Shown: positions 24,584 through 33,268 of the stretch, piece by piece
Layout of the letters: each line of letters begins with the position of its first letter
How positions within the stretch are numbered: position 1 is the first letter of the stretch
Assembly: GCF_050717515.1 (NCBI RefSeq)
Contig: NZ_JBOITL010000036.1
Span: 186,001 to 250,000, forward strand
Origin: Clostridium_AD sp050717515
Lineage (GTDB): Bacteria; Bacillota; Clostridia; Clostridiales; Clostridiaceae
Length of the DNA stretch: 64,000 bases
Reading direction: 5' to 3'
Made by a program: the position numbers and the translations under genes
The notes under the pieces: generated by a model
Databases searched by the model: none
Told to the model about the DNA's origin: nothing
What the model saw: only the letters and a program-made list of their open reading frames with translations

Positions 24584-24621
24584 AAAAAAAGATTATACTT
24601 ACTCAAGTATAATCTTTTTTT
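24584..24621. terminator. Bidirectional terminator that overlaps the methyltransferase stop
   Basis: AAAAAAAGATTATACTT pairs with AAGTATAATCTTTTTTT, a perfect 17-base stem with a 4-base loop. The last six codons and stop of the leftward methyltransferase gene lie inside it. Confidence 0.85.
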
Positions 24622-26347
24622 CTTCTTCACTAAAGTGAAAATAATCATATAAATAATTCTCGTCTTTGTCTACAAAATCCATGGTAACTGGTATGCACAA
24701 TTTCATTAAATTATTTGGATAATACTCATAAGCATCTTCACCTAGTTTTTTTGCAAAGGTCTTAAAGTAAAATTCATAGATTTTACTATTTAATAAATAT
24801 AATAAAAAATCATAAGTAAAAGGTACATTTTCTTTTAATATCAATGCATATACATCCGCACTAAAATAACTTCCCTTGTCAAGGGCAAATCTATTACTAC
24901 TTGCTTTAAAAGGGAAAATTATCTTTTCTGATTCAAATATATTTTGATCTCTACCCCATTGAAGTTCATACCATTTTCTAATACCTCTTTCGCATTCTCT
25001 TCTTTTTATTAGTTTTTCCACATTTTTTTCAATATGAGCTATGGCCCTTGGGTACTCTTCAGGATTATTAATTAAATCTGAATATATTATGTAACTATCT
25101 CTTCTTAAAACGGAATTTTTTTCTATGTAACTACTTTTAATCCAAGGTTTTATTAAATTCACTTCGATTTTTTCATTTAGATAAGTATCCTTACTTATCA
25201 CAAAAGCTTTGTCACAACCAGTTATTACACCTTGATAGCTATTACATATATTACTTAGATGTGTAAAACACTTTTGTTCTATTTTATTTATTATATTTCT
25301 CTGGGTCTCATCTATTAAAATCCAGCCTTTACTATTTAATTTATTTTTATTAAGGATAAAACTATTATATTTATTTCCACTTTTTAAAAATATACTGTTG
25401 TAAAATTCATTTTTATTTTTACTTTTTAGGTCTATTGGTTTTATGATTTGAATTTCATTATCCTCATTTTGATAATTTGTTATAAATAAAATCACAGGGT
25501 CTATTCCTATATTTTTAAATGGCCTTATGCCATAAAAATCAATAATTTTGTCTATCTTGCATAATTCTTTTAATACCTTCCTTAAATCCTCTCCACTAGG
25601 TGATTCTAAAAAGTACCTAGAAGTAATAAAAGTGAGCTTTCCTCCATTTTCAAGGTCTTCTAATGCTTTTTTGAAAAAACAATAGGATAGATCCCCTTTA
25701 TCACTATACACTTCACTATATCTAACTTTCAAATGGTCTGCGTATGCCTTATCTATAGATTTTTTACCCACATAGGGTGGATTGCCTATAAAAATGTCAT
25801 ATTTATGTTCACTTTCATATAATAAAAAGTCCATATTAAAAATATTATTGCATATGCTACCCTTACTTAAATCATATAAATCTATAATAAGAATTTTTGT
25901 AGCTATATCATCAATATCAAATCCATATAAATTATGTGTTATTATATGCTCATCAATACTTTCCAAATTTAAATCCAATCCGTTTTTTTCATTAATTATA
26001 TTTAAATTATCCACATATAAATTTCTAAGAAATTTAAAACAACAAATTAATATGTTTCCTGTGCCACAAGAAGGGTCCACAATCTTTATATAGGGGTTCT
26101 CTACTACCTGTTTCGCTTTTATGGTGTTTTCTATCATATAAGAAGATATTGGTTCTGGCGTGTACACTGTGCCTTTTTCTTTATTGTTTTTAATAAACTC
26201 ATAATAAGCACTGCCAAAGCTTTTCTGATGTAAAAATTCTATTTCCCTTTTATAATTTTCTAGTGCAGTTATTTTAAACATATCATCTATTGGACTTAAA
26301 ATAATATTATATAGTTCACATATTTTCTGCTTAAACAAATCTAGCAT
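24599..26347 (-). CDS. CamA-like N6-adenine DNA methyltransferase
   Basis: A 582-residue solitary DNA adenine methyltransferase of the Eco57I/type IIG group. Motif I is DPSCGTGN (91-98) and the catalytic motif IV is NPPY (189-192). The C-terminal half is a TaqI_C-type target-recognition domain with WYELQWGRDQ and IIFPFKASSNRFALD. No nuclease motif or partner gene is seen. Length, motif order, and segments such as ITGCDKAF and the RRECERGIRKWYELQWGR stretch closely resemble CamA of Clostridioides difficile, which methylates CAAAAA and is needed for normal sporulation. The location beside speE and the spoIIA operon fits. Orthology and target site are inferred. Confidence 0.85.
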   Translation of the reverse strand: MLDLFKQKICELYNIILSPIDDMFKITALENYKREIEFLHQKSFGSAYYEFIKNNKEKGTVYTPEPISSYMIENTIKAKQVVENPYIKIVDPSCGTGNILICCFKFLRNLYVDNLNIINEKNGLDLNLESIDEHIITHNLYGFDIDDIATKILIIDLYDLSKGSICNNIFNMDFLLYESEHKYDIFIGNPPYVGKKSIDKAYADHLKVRYSEVYSDKGDLSYCFFKKALEDLENGGKLTFITSRYFLESPSGEDLRKVLKELCKIDKIIDFYGIRPFKNIGIDPVILFITNYQNEDNEIQIIKPIDLKSKNKNEFYNSIFLKSGNKYNSFILNKNKLNSKGWILIDETQRNIINKIEQKCFTHLSNICNSYQGVITGCDKAFVISKDTYLNEKIEVNLIKPWIKSSYIEKNSVLRRDSYIIYSDLINNPEEYPRAIAHIEKNVEKLIKRRECERGIRKWYELQWGRDQNIFESEKIIFPFKASSNRFALDKGSYFSADVYALILKENVPFTYDFLLYLLNSKIYEFYFKTFAKKLGEDAYEYYPNNLMKLCIPVTMDFVDKDENYLYDYFHFSEEEKKIILE

Positions 26348-26479
26348 TTATTGTCCCCCACCTATCTACCTTAAAAGTATATTAAAATTCTTTTAAAGTA
26401 TATCATAAATGCATACTATGTTGAACCATATATCCCTTAATTTATTTTCATGTGCCTAACAGTAAATATTATCTTGGGT

Positions 26480-26569
26480 GCTGAAATATCGTAAAATCAT
26501 CTTCTTCGAAGCTGAAAGGTCGTAAAAAAAACTGTGAACTCACAGTTTTCAAATGCTGAGAATTCACAG
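26480..26569. repeat. Direct repeats and competing hairpins
   Basis: GCTGAAATATCGTAAAA (26480-26496) and GCTGAAAGGTCGTAAAA (26511-26527) differ at two bases. Next to them ACTGTGA (26531-26537) can pair with TCACAGT (26540-26546), or CTGTGAA (26532-26538) with TTCACAG (26563-26569). The gap lies beyond the end of the hut operon, so one hairpin may be its terminator. Confidence 0.45.
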
Positions 26570-26605
26570 TTCATTATATTTGCTATTAATTTTACATATA
26601 TTATT

Positions 26606-27766
26606 TTATAAAAATATCACATACATTAAATGGGCAGAAATTCCAGCCACAAGTCCACCTATAGTATGACTTAAGATTGCCTTTCCAGTAAGCTTTCTAC
26701 ACTTTAAGCTATCCATCATTGCTACATGTGTGCTTAGGTACCCACTCCAACACATTCCCATAGCTGTAAATACAGCTATTTCATTTCCGCCTATGAGCTT
26801 TTGCTTTAATAAACCTGGCACTAAACTGATAGCAGCTCCCACAGCACCTAGTGATGTAATTGGAAAAGCAATAGCTTCTGCATGTTCAAACCCAAACAAT
26901 GGTTTAAGTATGAAAGAGAACTTTTCACCTATCCAAGGTAATACTTTAACACCTTCATTGGCCGCTCCAGTATATAACCCTGTATCAGCAGTTCCATTGG
27001 TTAACATAAGAACTGTTGTGCAAATTATTAAAACGCCCGGTATTATAGCTAGTCCCATTTCAACTCCTGATTTCCCGCCTTCTAGTAAAGCCTCAAGAAG
27101 TCTTGCGGATACACTACCTTCTCTAACTTCTCTGTGAGTTAGCATATCAAAATCTACTGTGACTTCTGAGGTGCACATTTCTTCTTTCCCATAAACCTTT
27201 TTAGTATGTCTAATCATAAATCTTACACTAACTATGCTTCCTATAACAGCAGCAATATTTCCAATTATAGCCGGTGCAATAAAACTTTCACCTATTGGGG
27301 ACTTTTGCCCTATCATAAATGTAGTAACAATAAGGCCCATCCCAAATGATGTGCCTAAATTTGTTAGTGCAGGAAGTTGATACTTTTTAAAATACCTTCT
27401 AAACCCTTTATCCTGAGCTAAAGTTATAATTGCTGGATTATCAGATAAATAAGTTGTGACAATACCAAGGGCTGCTGCTCCTGGCAAATCATAAAGAGGC
27501 TTCATTAATGGGGATAATACCTTATTAATAATTGCTATTACCCCAAACTCTGAAAGCATTGAGGCAATAGCTCCTGCTACAACAGCAATGGCCATTATGT
27601 AAAGTACTACTTTAATGAGTAAATCGTAAGCTGTATTCATTAAAGTACTAAACATATTTGCAGTTCCCATTTTTTTACCTATTAACATAAAAAATAATAT
27701 AAATAAAAATAAACATAAAAATCCTTCTAGTCCAATTGCTTCTTTTGTCTTTGTCTTATATTTCAT
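26606..27766 (-). CDS. YjiH-type membrane protein, possible transporter
   Basis: A 386-residue protein with about ten membrane segments and the nucleoside-recognition (Gate) domain pattern of the YjiH family. Recognisable parts are AAALGIVTTYLSDNPAIITLA (a conserved Asp-Asn-Pro), TNLGTSFGMGLIVTTFMIG, and the C-terminal FTAMGMCWSGYLSTHVAM. It is the last gene of the hut operon, 34 bases after the cyclodeaminase gene. The position suggests uptake of histidine or urocanate, or export of a product. That is inference from context. Confidence 0.75.
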   Translation of the reverse strand: MKYKTKTKEAIGLEGFLCLFLFILFFMLIGKKMGTANMFSTLMNTAYDLLIKVVLYIMAIAVVAGAIASMLSEFGVIAIINKVLSPLMKPLYDLPGAAALGIVTTYLSDNPAIITLAQDKGFRRYFKKYQLPALTNLGTSFGMGLIVTTFMIGQKSPIGESFIAPAIIGNIAAVIGSIVSVRFMIRHTKKVYGKEEMCTSEVTVDFDMLTHREVREGSVSARLLEALLEGGKSGVEMGLAIIPGVLIICTTVLMLTNGTADTGLYTGAANEGVKVLPWIGEKFSFILKPLFGFEHAEAIAFPITSLGAVGAAISLVPGLLKQKLIGGNEIAVFTAMGMCWSGYLSTHVAMMDSLKCRKLTGKAILSHTIGGLVAGISAHLMYVIFL

Positions 27767-27800
27767 TCAAAACTCCCAAAAATAGTATTTTAAAAAAATA

Positions 27801-28436
27801 TTACATACTTTCATCCACAACAGATAGTATTTCGTCACGTTTTATTCTTCCCTGTTTTACTAATTCATTGCATCTTTCAGTAATCTCTTGTTTATAAGTT
27901 TCATCTTTTATACTAGAAAGATTTATTTTAACATTTAAAATTGCACTTTCAATGGATGCTTGAAGCATTAAAGCTGACACACCTGCATCTGAAATTGCAT
28001 TTTTATTACCTAACCTGGCTGCTATTTTAACATACTCATATATTTTGTATGATTCTTCTGCAACGCTTAGTGGAATTTCTAATGCTTTTTGATATCCTTC
28101 TTGGATTTTAGCGCTTCTTATTTTCTTTTCATCAACACTTTCCTTTGGAAGCTTAAAAGCTGCCATGAGAATTAAAAAAACCTCTGTATCTTTGTTCATT
28201 AGATCTAAAAATTTGTCTTTATACTTAAGACATTCCTCTAAGTATTTGTCAACAAGCATTTTATCTTCATCACTATATTCATTGTATGCCTTCTTACCTA
28301 CAGTTAAATTGAACACCATAGCGCCTAAAGCACTGGCCAGGGATGCTCCAAGGGCTGCAACACTTCCACCTCCTGGTGCAGGTGAATTTGAACCTAACTC
28401 ATTAATAAATTCTCTTACAGTTTTTTCATCTAACAT
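27801..28436 (-). CDS. fchA: Formimidoyltetrahydrofolate cyclodeaminase
   Basis: A 211-residue helical enzyme that converts 5-formimino-tetrahydrofolate to methenyl-tetrahydrofolate and ammonia. The start at 28436 has AAAGGAG 8 bases upstream; an in-frame reading from 28463 does not. The N-terminal signature SNSPAPGGGSVAALGASL (about residues 16-33) is characteristic of the family. It works directly after FtcD. The two activities are fused in animals and separate here. Confidence 0.9.
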   Translation of the reverse strand: MLDEKTVREFINELGSNSPAPGGGSVAALGASLASALGAMVFNLTVGKKAYNEYSDEDKMLVDKYLEECLKYKDKFLDLMNKDTEVFLILMAAFKLPKESVDEKKIRSAKIQEGYQKALEIPLSVAEESYKIYEYVKIAARLGNKNAISDAGVSALMLQASIESAILNVKINLSSIKDETYKQEITERCNELVKQGRIKRDEILSVVDESM

Positions 28437-28571
28437 TTTATATTCTCCTTTCTCAAAACACAAATATATAAAGTGGATATTATAGGAATTGGATATTTTT
28501 TCAAGGTCTTAATAATGCCTATTTTATTATTAATCATTAGTTACTCATTGTCAATTCAATATTAATATAGT

Positions 28572-29816
28572 TTAATTTTTTACAACAATTTTTCCGTTTT
28601 TTATTACTGTATCGATAGCATTAGCACCAAAATGATATATTAGGTAATTTAAATTTTTACTATTAAATATAGCAATATCAGCTTTTTTGCCTACTTCAAT
28701 GCTTCCAATTTCACTTTCGCGATTAATGGCACAAGCCGCATTTATTGTCATTGCATTAATAATCTCTTCTGGGAACAGTTTCATTCCAAAGCAAGCAAAA
28801 GTCATAACTGTCTGTAATGATTCTGTAGGCGAGGTGCCAGGATTACAATCTGTAGCCAGGGATACAGCCACACCTTCTTCTATCATTTTTCTAGCTCTAG
28901 CAAAATGATTTAACATTAAATAGAAGGAAGTCGATGGTAATAGCACCGCCACCACATCATTTTCAGCTAATGCTTTTATTCCTTCGTCTGAAGCTGCAAC
29001 TAAATGCTCTGCTGATGTAGCTTTTAGTTCCCCTGCAAGCTCTGCAGCCTTTACTGTTTCAACTTCATCTGCATGGATTTTTATGTTTAACCCAAATTTT
29101 TTCCCTGCTGTTAAAATCCGTCTACACTCTTCTACTGAAAATACGCCTTTCTCACAAAAACAATCAATAAACTCTGCAAGTTTATTTTCGCTTACATAGG
29201 GAATCATATTATTAATTATTTCTGCAATATAGGCTTCTCTATCACTTTTGTATTCCTTTGGCAACGCATGTGCTGCCATAAATGTGGATACTACATCTAT
29301 AGGATGTGTTTCGTTCAAAATTTTGTTTACCTCTAAAATTTTAACCTCTGTTTGTAAATTGAGACCATATCCTGATTTACTTTCAACAGTAGTAGTGCCA
29401 TGTTGAAGCATTATATCAAGCCTTTTTCTACTTTCTTCTACAAGCTGATCTATACCAATATTTCTAGTGTTTTCAACTGTACTTAGTATTCCCCCACCAC
29501 TATTTAATATTTCAATATATCCAACCTTATTTAACTTTAGTGGCAATTCATTTTCCCTTGAACCCGCATATACAACATGGGTATGTGGATCTATAAGCCC
29601 AGGCGTAACAGTTTTTCCTTCTCCATCAATAACTGTGCACTCACTAGTTAGATATTTACTATACCCGTCACCTTCTCCTACAGCTTTTATTCTGTCATTT
29701 CCAATGACTACATAGCCATTTTTTATTATTTTAGCATCTTTAAACTCTTCATTTTTTTTTCTATAGCTTCCTTCGCAAGTAACTAGGCATCCAATATTTT
29801 TTATTATAATATCCAA
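28572..29816 (-). CDS. hutI: Imidazolonepropionase
   Basis: An amidohydrolase that opens imidazolonepropionate to N-formimino-glutamate. A TTG start at 29816 has GGAGG 8 bases upstream. An ATG at 29831 overlaps that site; from the TTG the protein is 414 residues. Metal and active-site segments are DPHTHVVYAG (HxH), KIHADEV, SAEHL and the Asp in ATDCNPGTSP. It lies 73 bases after ftcD, across a strong hairpin. The length is normal. Confidence 0.92.
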   Translation of the reverse strand: MDIIIKNIGCLVTCEGSYRKKNEEFKDAKIIKNGYVVIGNDRIKAVGEGDGYSKYLTSECTVIDGEGKTVTPGLIDPHTHVVYAGSRENELPLKLNKVGYIEILNSGGGILSTVENTRNIGIDQLVEESRKRLDIMLQHGTTTVESKSGYGLNLQTEVKILEVNKILNETHPIDVVSTFMAAHALPKEYKSDREAYIAEIINNMIPYVSENKLAEFIDCFCEKGVFSVEECRRILTAGKKFGLNIKIHADEVETVKAAELAGELKATSAEHLVAASDEGIKALAENDVVAVLLPSTSFYLMLNHFARARKMIEEGVAVSLATDCNPGTSPTESLQTVMTFACFGMKLFPEEIINAMTINAACAINRESEIGSIEVGKKADIAIFNSKNLNYLIYHFGANAIDTVIKNGKIVVKN

Positions 29817-29833
29817 TATACTTTCCTCCATTC

Positions 29834-29872
29834 TATATAAACTGTAATAGCGTAGCTATTACAGTTTATATA
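29834..29872. repeat. Eighteen-base hairpin between ftcD and hutI
   Basis: A perfect inverted repeat (arms 29834-29851 and 29855-29872) with only 3 bases in the loop, core ACTGTAATAGC. It lies inside the operon and lacks a clear T-run on the minus strand. It could act as a processing or stability element or a partial terminator. Confidence 0.6.
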
Positions 29873-29889
29873 TAGTAAATTTAAAAATT

Positions 29890-30786
29890 TTATTCCCAAA
29901 TTCTCTTTTCTAAAATTTGATCCATTGAAAAATTTTCTATTTGTAAATAATATTCCGCACATTGAATTAGTGATTCCATTGGTACTAGTCCAATAACTTC
30001 ACTTCCTATTACAGGAACACCATAACGTTTTGCTTCCATCTTAACCATTTCAAAAGCTCTATAAACTGCGGTTTTTTCATAATTAACTAAATTCATAGAT
30101 ACTTGAGCTATATTTCGATCCTCAAGTTTTACTCCCATAGCTTTTACAAATCTTAAACCTCCACCAAGGTTTCTAACAGTTTTAGCTATTTTATCAGCAA
30201 TTTCAAGGTTATCAGTACCTAAATTCACATTAAAAGCTACTAGTGGTACTCTTGCTCCAATTGCAACGCAGCCACCTTTTACATTGACTTCAGCTTTGCC
30301 GTAATCAGGTGCCCATTTATCTTCTTTAATTTTTTCAAAAAAACCTTCATATTGTCCTTTTCTAACTACAGCTAAATTTTCTCTATGAGGTGCTGATGCA
30401 GCCTTTTCATATAGATATACTGGCACATCAAATTTACTAGCTATTTCACTACCTACTCTCTTAGCTAGTGCAACACATTCATCCATAGTTACCTCACTAA
30501 TTGGTACAAAGGGAACTACGTCTAATGCTCCCATTCTAGGGTGTGCACCTTGTTGACTGGTCATATCAATGTTTTCATAAACTCTTGCTGCCATATCTAA
30601 AATAACTTGTTCTACTCTTTCTGGTGTTCCAAAAAACGTAACAACAGTTCTATTGTGATCACTATCTGATGAATAATCAAGCAGCTTTATTCCTTCTGCA
30701 TTTCTAACTGCATCAACTATTTTTTCAATTACTACTTTATTTCTTCCTTCACTAAAATTAGGTATACATTCAACTATTCTTGCCAT
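29890..30786 (-). CDS. ftcD: Glutamate formimidoyltransferase
   Basis: A 298-residue enzyme that transfers the formimino group from N-formimino-glutamate to tetrahydrofolate, leaving glutamate. The N-terminus VECIPNFSEGRN is characteristic, followed by DSDHNRTVVTFFG and QGAHPRMGALDVVPFVP. The length matches the transferase domain alone, with the deaminase in the separate fchA gene. It lies 50 bases after hutH in the operon. Confidence 0.94.
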   Translation of the reverse strand: MARIVECIPNFSEGRNKVVIEKIVDAVRNAEGIKLLDYSSDSDHNRTVVTFFGTPERVEQVILDMAARVYENIDMTSQQGAHPRMGALDVVPFVPISEVTMDECVALAKRVGSEIASKFDVPVYLYEKAASAPHRENLAVVRKGQYEGFFEKIKEDKWAPDYGKAEVNVKGGCVAIGARVPLVAFNVNLGTDNLEIADKIAKTVRNLGGGLRFVKAMGVKLEDRNIAQVSMNLVNYEKTAVYRAFEMVKMEAKRYGVPVIGSEVIGLVPMESLIQCAEYYLQIENFSMDQILEKRIWE

Positions 30787-30836
30787 TTTATTTTCCCCCT
30801 AAAGTTTATTTTTTATTATAATTTAGCTATTGTAAT

Positions 30837-32360
30837 TTAAACTATTACCTTTACCTTTTGTTCTACACTTTCTACTATTGAACCATCTGCAATTAAATTA
30901 GTAACTTTGTCGAGTTCAATATACATAACCACATCTCTTTCAATAAACTGTACTTTTTCCCTAACCACTTTATAAGCTTCCTTTGTACCTACCCCTAAAG
31001 TATAGCCTTCTCTAAAGTCTATAGCCTGGCAGGATGCCAAAATTTCAGTTGCTAAAACTCTTTGAACATTTTCAATAATATCTCTGCCTTTTCTAGCTGC
31101 TATAGTTCCCATACTTACATGATCTTCTTGATTTGCAGATGAGGGAATAGAATCAACAGAAGCTGGATGTGCTAAAATCTTATTTTCAGACACTAAGGCT
31201 GCTGCTGCATATTGGGTTATCATAAATCCTGAATTTAACCCACCTTCTTTTACTAAAAAAGCTGGTAAATCATTTAGTTGGTAATTAATAAGTCTCTCTA
31301 GTCTTCTTTCTGAAATACTAGCCATTTCAGCCATTGCTATTCCTAAAAAGTCAAAGCTTATTGCCATAGGTTGCCCATGAAAATTACCCCCAGAGATAAC
31401 ATCCCCTTCCTCTGTAACTATTGGATTATCCGTAACAGAGTTAATTTCAATTTCCACTTTACTTTTAATATACTCTAATGCGTCTTTGCTTGCACCATGC
31501 ACTTGAGGTACACATCTTAGTGAATAAGCATCTTGTACTCTTATCTCTCCTTGAGAGGTTATGAATGTGCTTCCCTCTGTTAGGTTTAAAATATTTTTAG
31601 CAGTTTGCATTTGACCTCTGTGAGGCCTTAAGCTATGTATTCTTGGATCAAAAGCATCTCTTATACCTCTAAGCGCTTCTAAACTTAATGCTGCTGCAAT
31701 GTCACTTATTTTCAATAAATTAATACTATCATATACAGCTAGCGCACCCACTGCAGTCATAACTTGTGTGCCATTTATAAGTGCTAAACCTTCTTTAGCT
31801 GTAAGCTCTACTATTTCTAAGCCTGCCTTTTCCATTGCTACTTTTCCCGGTAAAATTTCGCCCTTAAATTCTGCAGAGCCTTCTCCAAGCATTGGCAAAA
31901 CCATATGAGACAGTGGTGCTAAATCTCCTGAAGCTCCAAGTGAACCCTTTTCTGGAACCACTGGGCATACTCCACTGTTAATCATTGCTATCAATGTTTT
32001 TAGTGTACTTAGTCTTATTCCAGAATACCCTTTTGCAAGAGCGTTTGCTCTGAGTAACATTATAGTTTTTACAATTTCATTTGAAAAACTTTTTCCAGTT
32101 CCACAAGCATGAGAAATTATTAGATTCCTTTGTAATTTCTTGCAGTCCTCTCCGGATATTGTTACATCACTAAATTTACCAAAACCTGTGGTAATACCAT
32201 AAATAACTTTATTATTATCTACTATTTCATCTACAATATTTCTAGATTTAATAACCCTTTCTTCTGCATCCTTGGTTAATTCCACCTTGTACCCGTTTCT
32301 TGCAACCTTCACTATTTGCTCTAAAGTAAGATCATTTCCATTAATTTGTATCACTGTCAT
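30837..32360 (-). CDS. hutH: Histidine ammonia-lyase
   Basis: A 507-residue enzyme that removes ammonia from histidine to give urocanate. The MIO cofactor forms from A143-S144-G145 in GSLGASGDLAPLSH. The GITTGFGKFSDV segment near residue 55 and the C-terminal SANQEDHVSMG stretch are also in place. GGAGGG lies before the ATG. It is the first gene of the operon. The next enzyme of the pathway, urocanase, is not encoded in the window. Confidence 0.95.
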   Translation of the reverse strand: MTVIQINGNDLTLEQIVKVARNGYKVELTKDAEERVIKSRNIVDEIVDNNKVIYGITTGFGKFSDVTISGEDCKKLQRNLIISHACGTGKSFSNEIVKTIMLLRANALAKGYSGIRLSTLKTLIAMINSGVCPVVPEKGSLGASGDLAPLSHMVLPMLGEGSAEFKGEILPGKVAMEKAGLEIVELTAKEGLALINGTQVMTAVGALAVYDSINLLKISDIAAALSLEALRGIRDAFDPRIHSLRPHRGQMQTAKNILNLTEGSTFITSQGEIRVQDAYSLRCVPQVHGASKDALEYIKSKVEIEINSVTDNPIVTEEGDVISGGNFHGQPMAISFDFLGIAMAEMASISERRLERLINYQLNDLPAFLVKEGGLNSGFMITQYAAAALVSENKILAHPASVDSIPSSANQEDHVSMGTIAARKGRDIIENVQRVLATEILASCQAIDFREGYTLGVGTKEAYKVVREKVQFIERDVVMYIELDKVTNLIADGSIVESVEQKVKVIV

Positions 32361-32672
32361 TTATTTTCCCTCCAACTTTTCTAATTTACTTAATAGTATT
32401 AGTATTCTTTATGTCCCTCCAATAACCCTCTTTAAAATCCATATTGAGTATTACGAATATTATTAATTCGTTAATGTATTACTAGGGTAAACTGCTACAC
32501 TTTAAATGGTTTCTCTTGTTAATATCACTACAGATGTAACAATCATTATACTTCCAATGATAATCTTCATTTTTTAAAGACCCTATCTCCGCATATGCAG
32601 CTATAGGGTCTTCAAATATTATCTAAATCACGTTAGTTTTGGTTTGCTCATTATAGTGTTCTAACTTAGAGT
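32361..32672. other. Intergenic upstream of hutH
   Basis: 312 bases without a gene. An imperfect palindrome, ATTACGAAT (32450-32458) and ATTCGTTAAT (32466-32475), lies about 100 bases before hutH and could be an operator. A hairpin at 32577-32612 lies nearer the nitroreductase end. Confidence 0.55.
32577..32612 (-). terminator. Hairpin after the nitroreductase gene
   Basis: AAGACCCTAT pairs with ATAGGGTCTT. The loop contains a second palindrome, GCATATGC. The following T-run is weak, so termination strength is uncertain. Confidence 0.5.
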
Positions 32673-33215
32673 CTACTGAGAATAAGGATTATCCCAGGAA
32701 TTCATAAATACAAAGTCCCTTACATCTTTTTTATCATTATGCTCTTTACTTTCAACAATCTCTCCAACAGGAGTTATGGCAACTACTTTATAATTTTTTG
32801 GAATTGATAATGTGTTTTTAATAAGCTCTTCGTTAATTGCAGCAATCCAACAAGTTCCATAGCCCTCATTTGTAGCTGCTAAAACAAAATGTTCCATAGC
32901 TATGGCACTATCCACTAAATAGTACTCTTTGTTTTCTACTTCACCAGAATCATCCGGATCTGCAACTACAACGGCTGTCATTGGAGCCTCTAGTATTGAC
33001 TGTGCTGCTGAATTATCCTTATTCATTATAGCTTTAGAAATTTGTTCTAGTTCATTTTTTCCATCTACTAAAATAAATTTGTAAGAAGTTTTATTTTTCC
33101 ATGAAGGCGACATCATGGCAGCATTAATCATTCTAGCTAATTTTTCTGTATTTATTGGGGTATTCTTAAATTTTTTAATACTTTGTCTTGATTTGACTAC
33201 ATCATAAAATTGCAT
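32673..33215 (-). CDS. Nitroreductase-family protein
   Basis: A 180-residue FMN-dependent oxidoreductase. The FMN phosphate-binding segment SRQSIKKFKN (residues 9-18), SPSWKNKTSYKF, and the C-terminal YGTCWIAAI and VVAITPVGE segments define the family. It is short, as in the small clostridial nitroreductases. Substrates cannot be told from sequence. It stands alone between the polysaccharide locus and the hut operon. Confidence 0.85.
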   Translation of the reverse strand: MQFYDVVKSRQSIKKFKNTPINTEKLARMINAAMMSPSWKNKTSYKFILVDGKNELEQISKAIMNKDNSAAQSILEAPMTAVVVADPDDSGEVENKEYYLVDSAIAMEHFVLAATNEGYGTCWIAAINEELIKNTLSIPKNYKVVAITPVGEIVESKEHNDKKDVRDFVFMNSWDNPYSQ

Positions 33216-33268
33216 ACAATCACACTCCTTTAATTTTAGTATGTGTAATTATTGCATAATTAATGTAG

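Noticed and set aside
24599..26347. Restriction-modification system
   Set aside because: No nuclease domain, helicase or specificity partner is in the protein or its neighbours; a solitary enzyme fits better.
32577..32612. Riboswitch upstream of hutH
   Set aside because: The hairpin is far from hutH, sits nearer the end of the nitroreductase gene, and matches no known riboswitch consensus.
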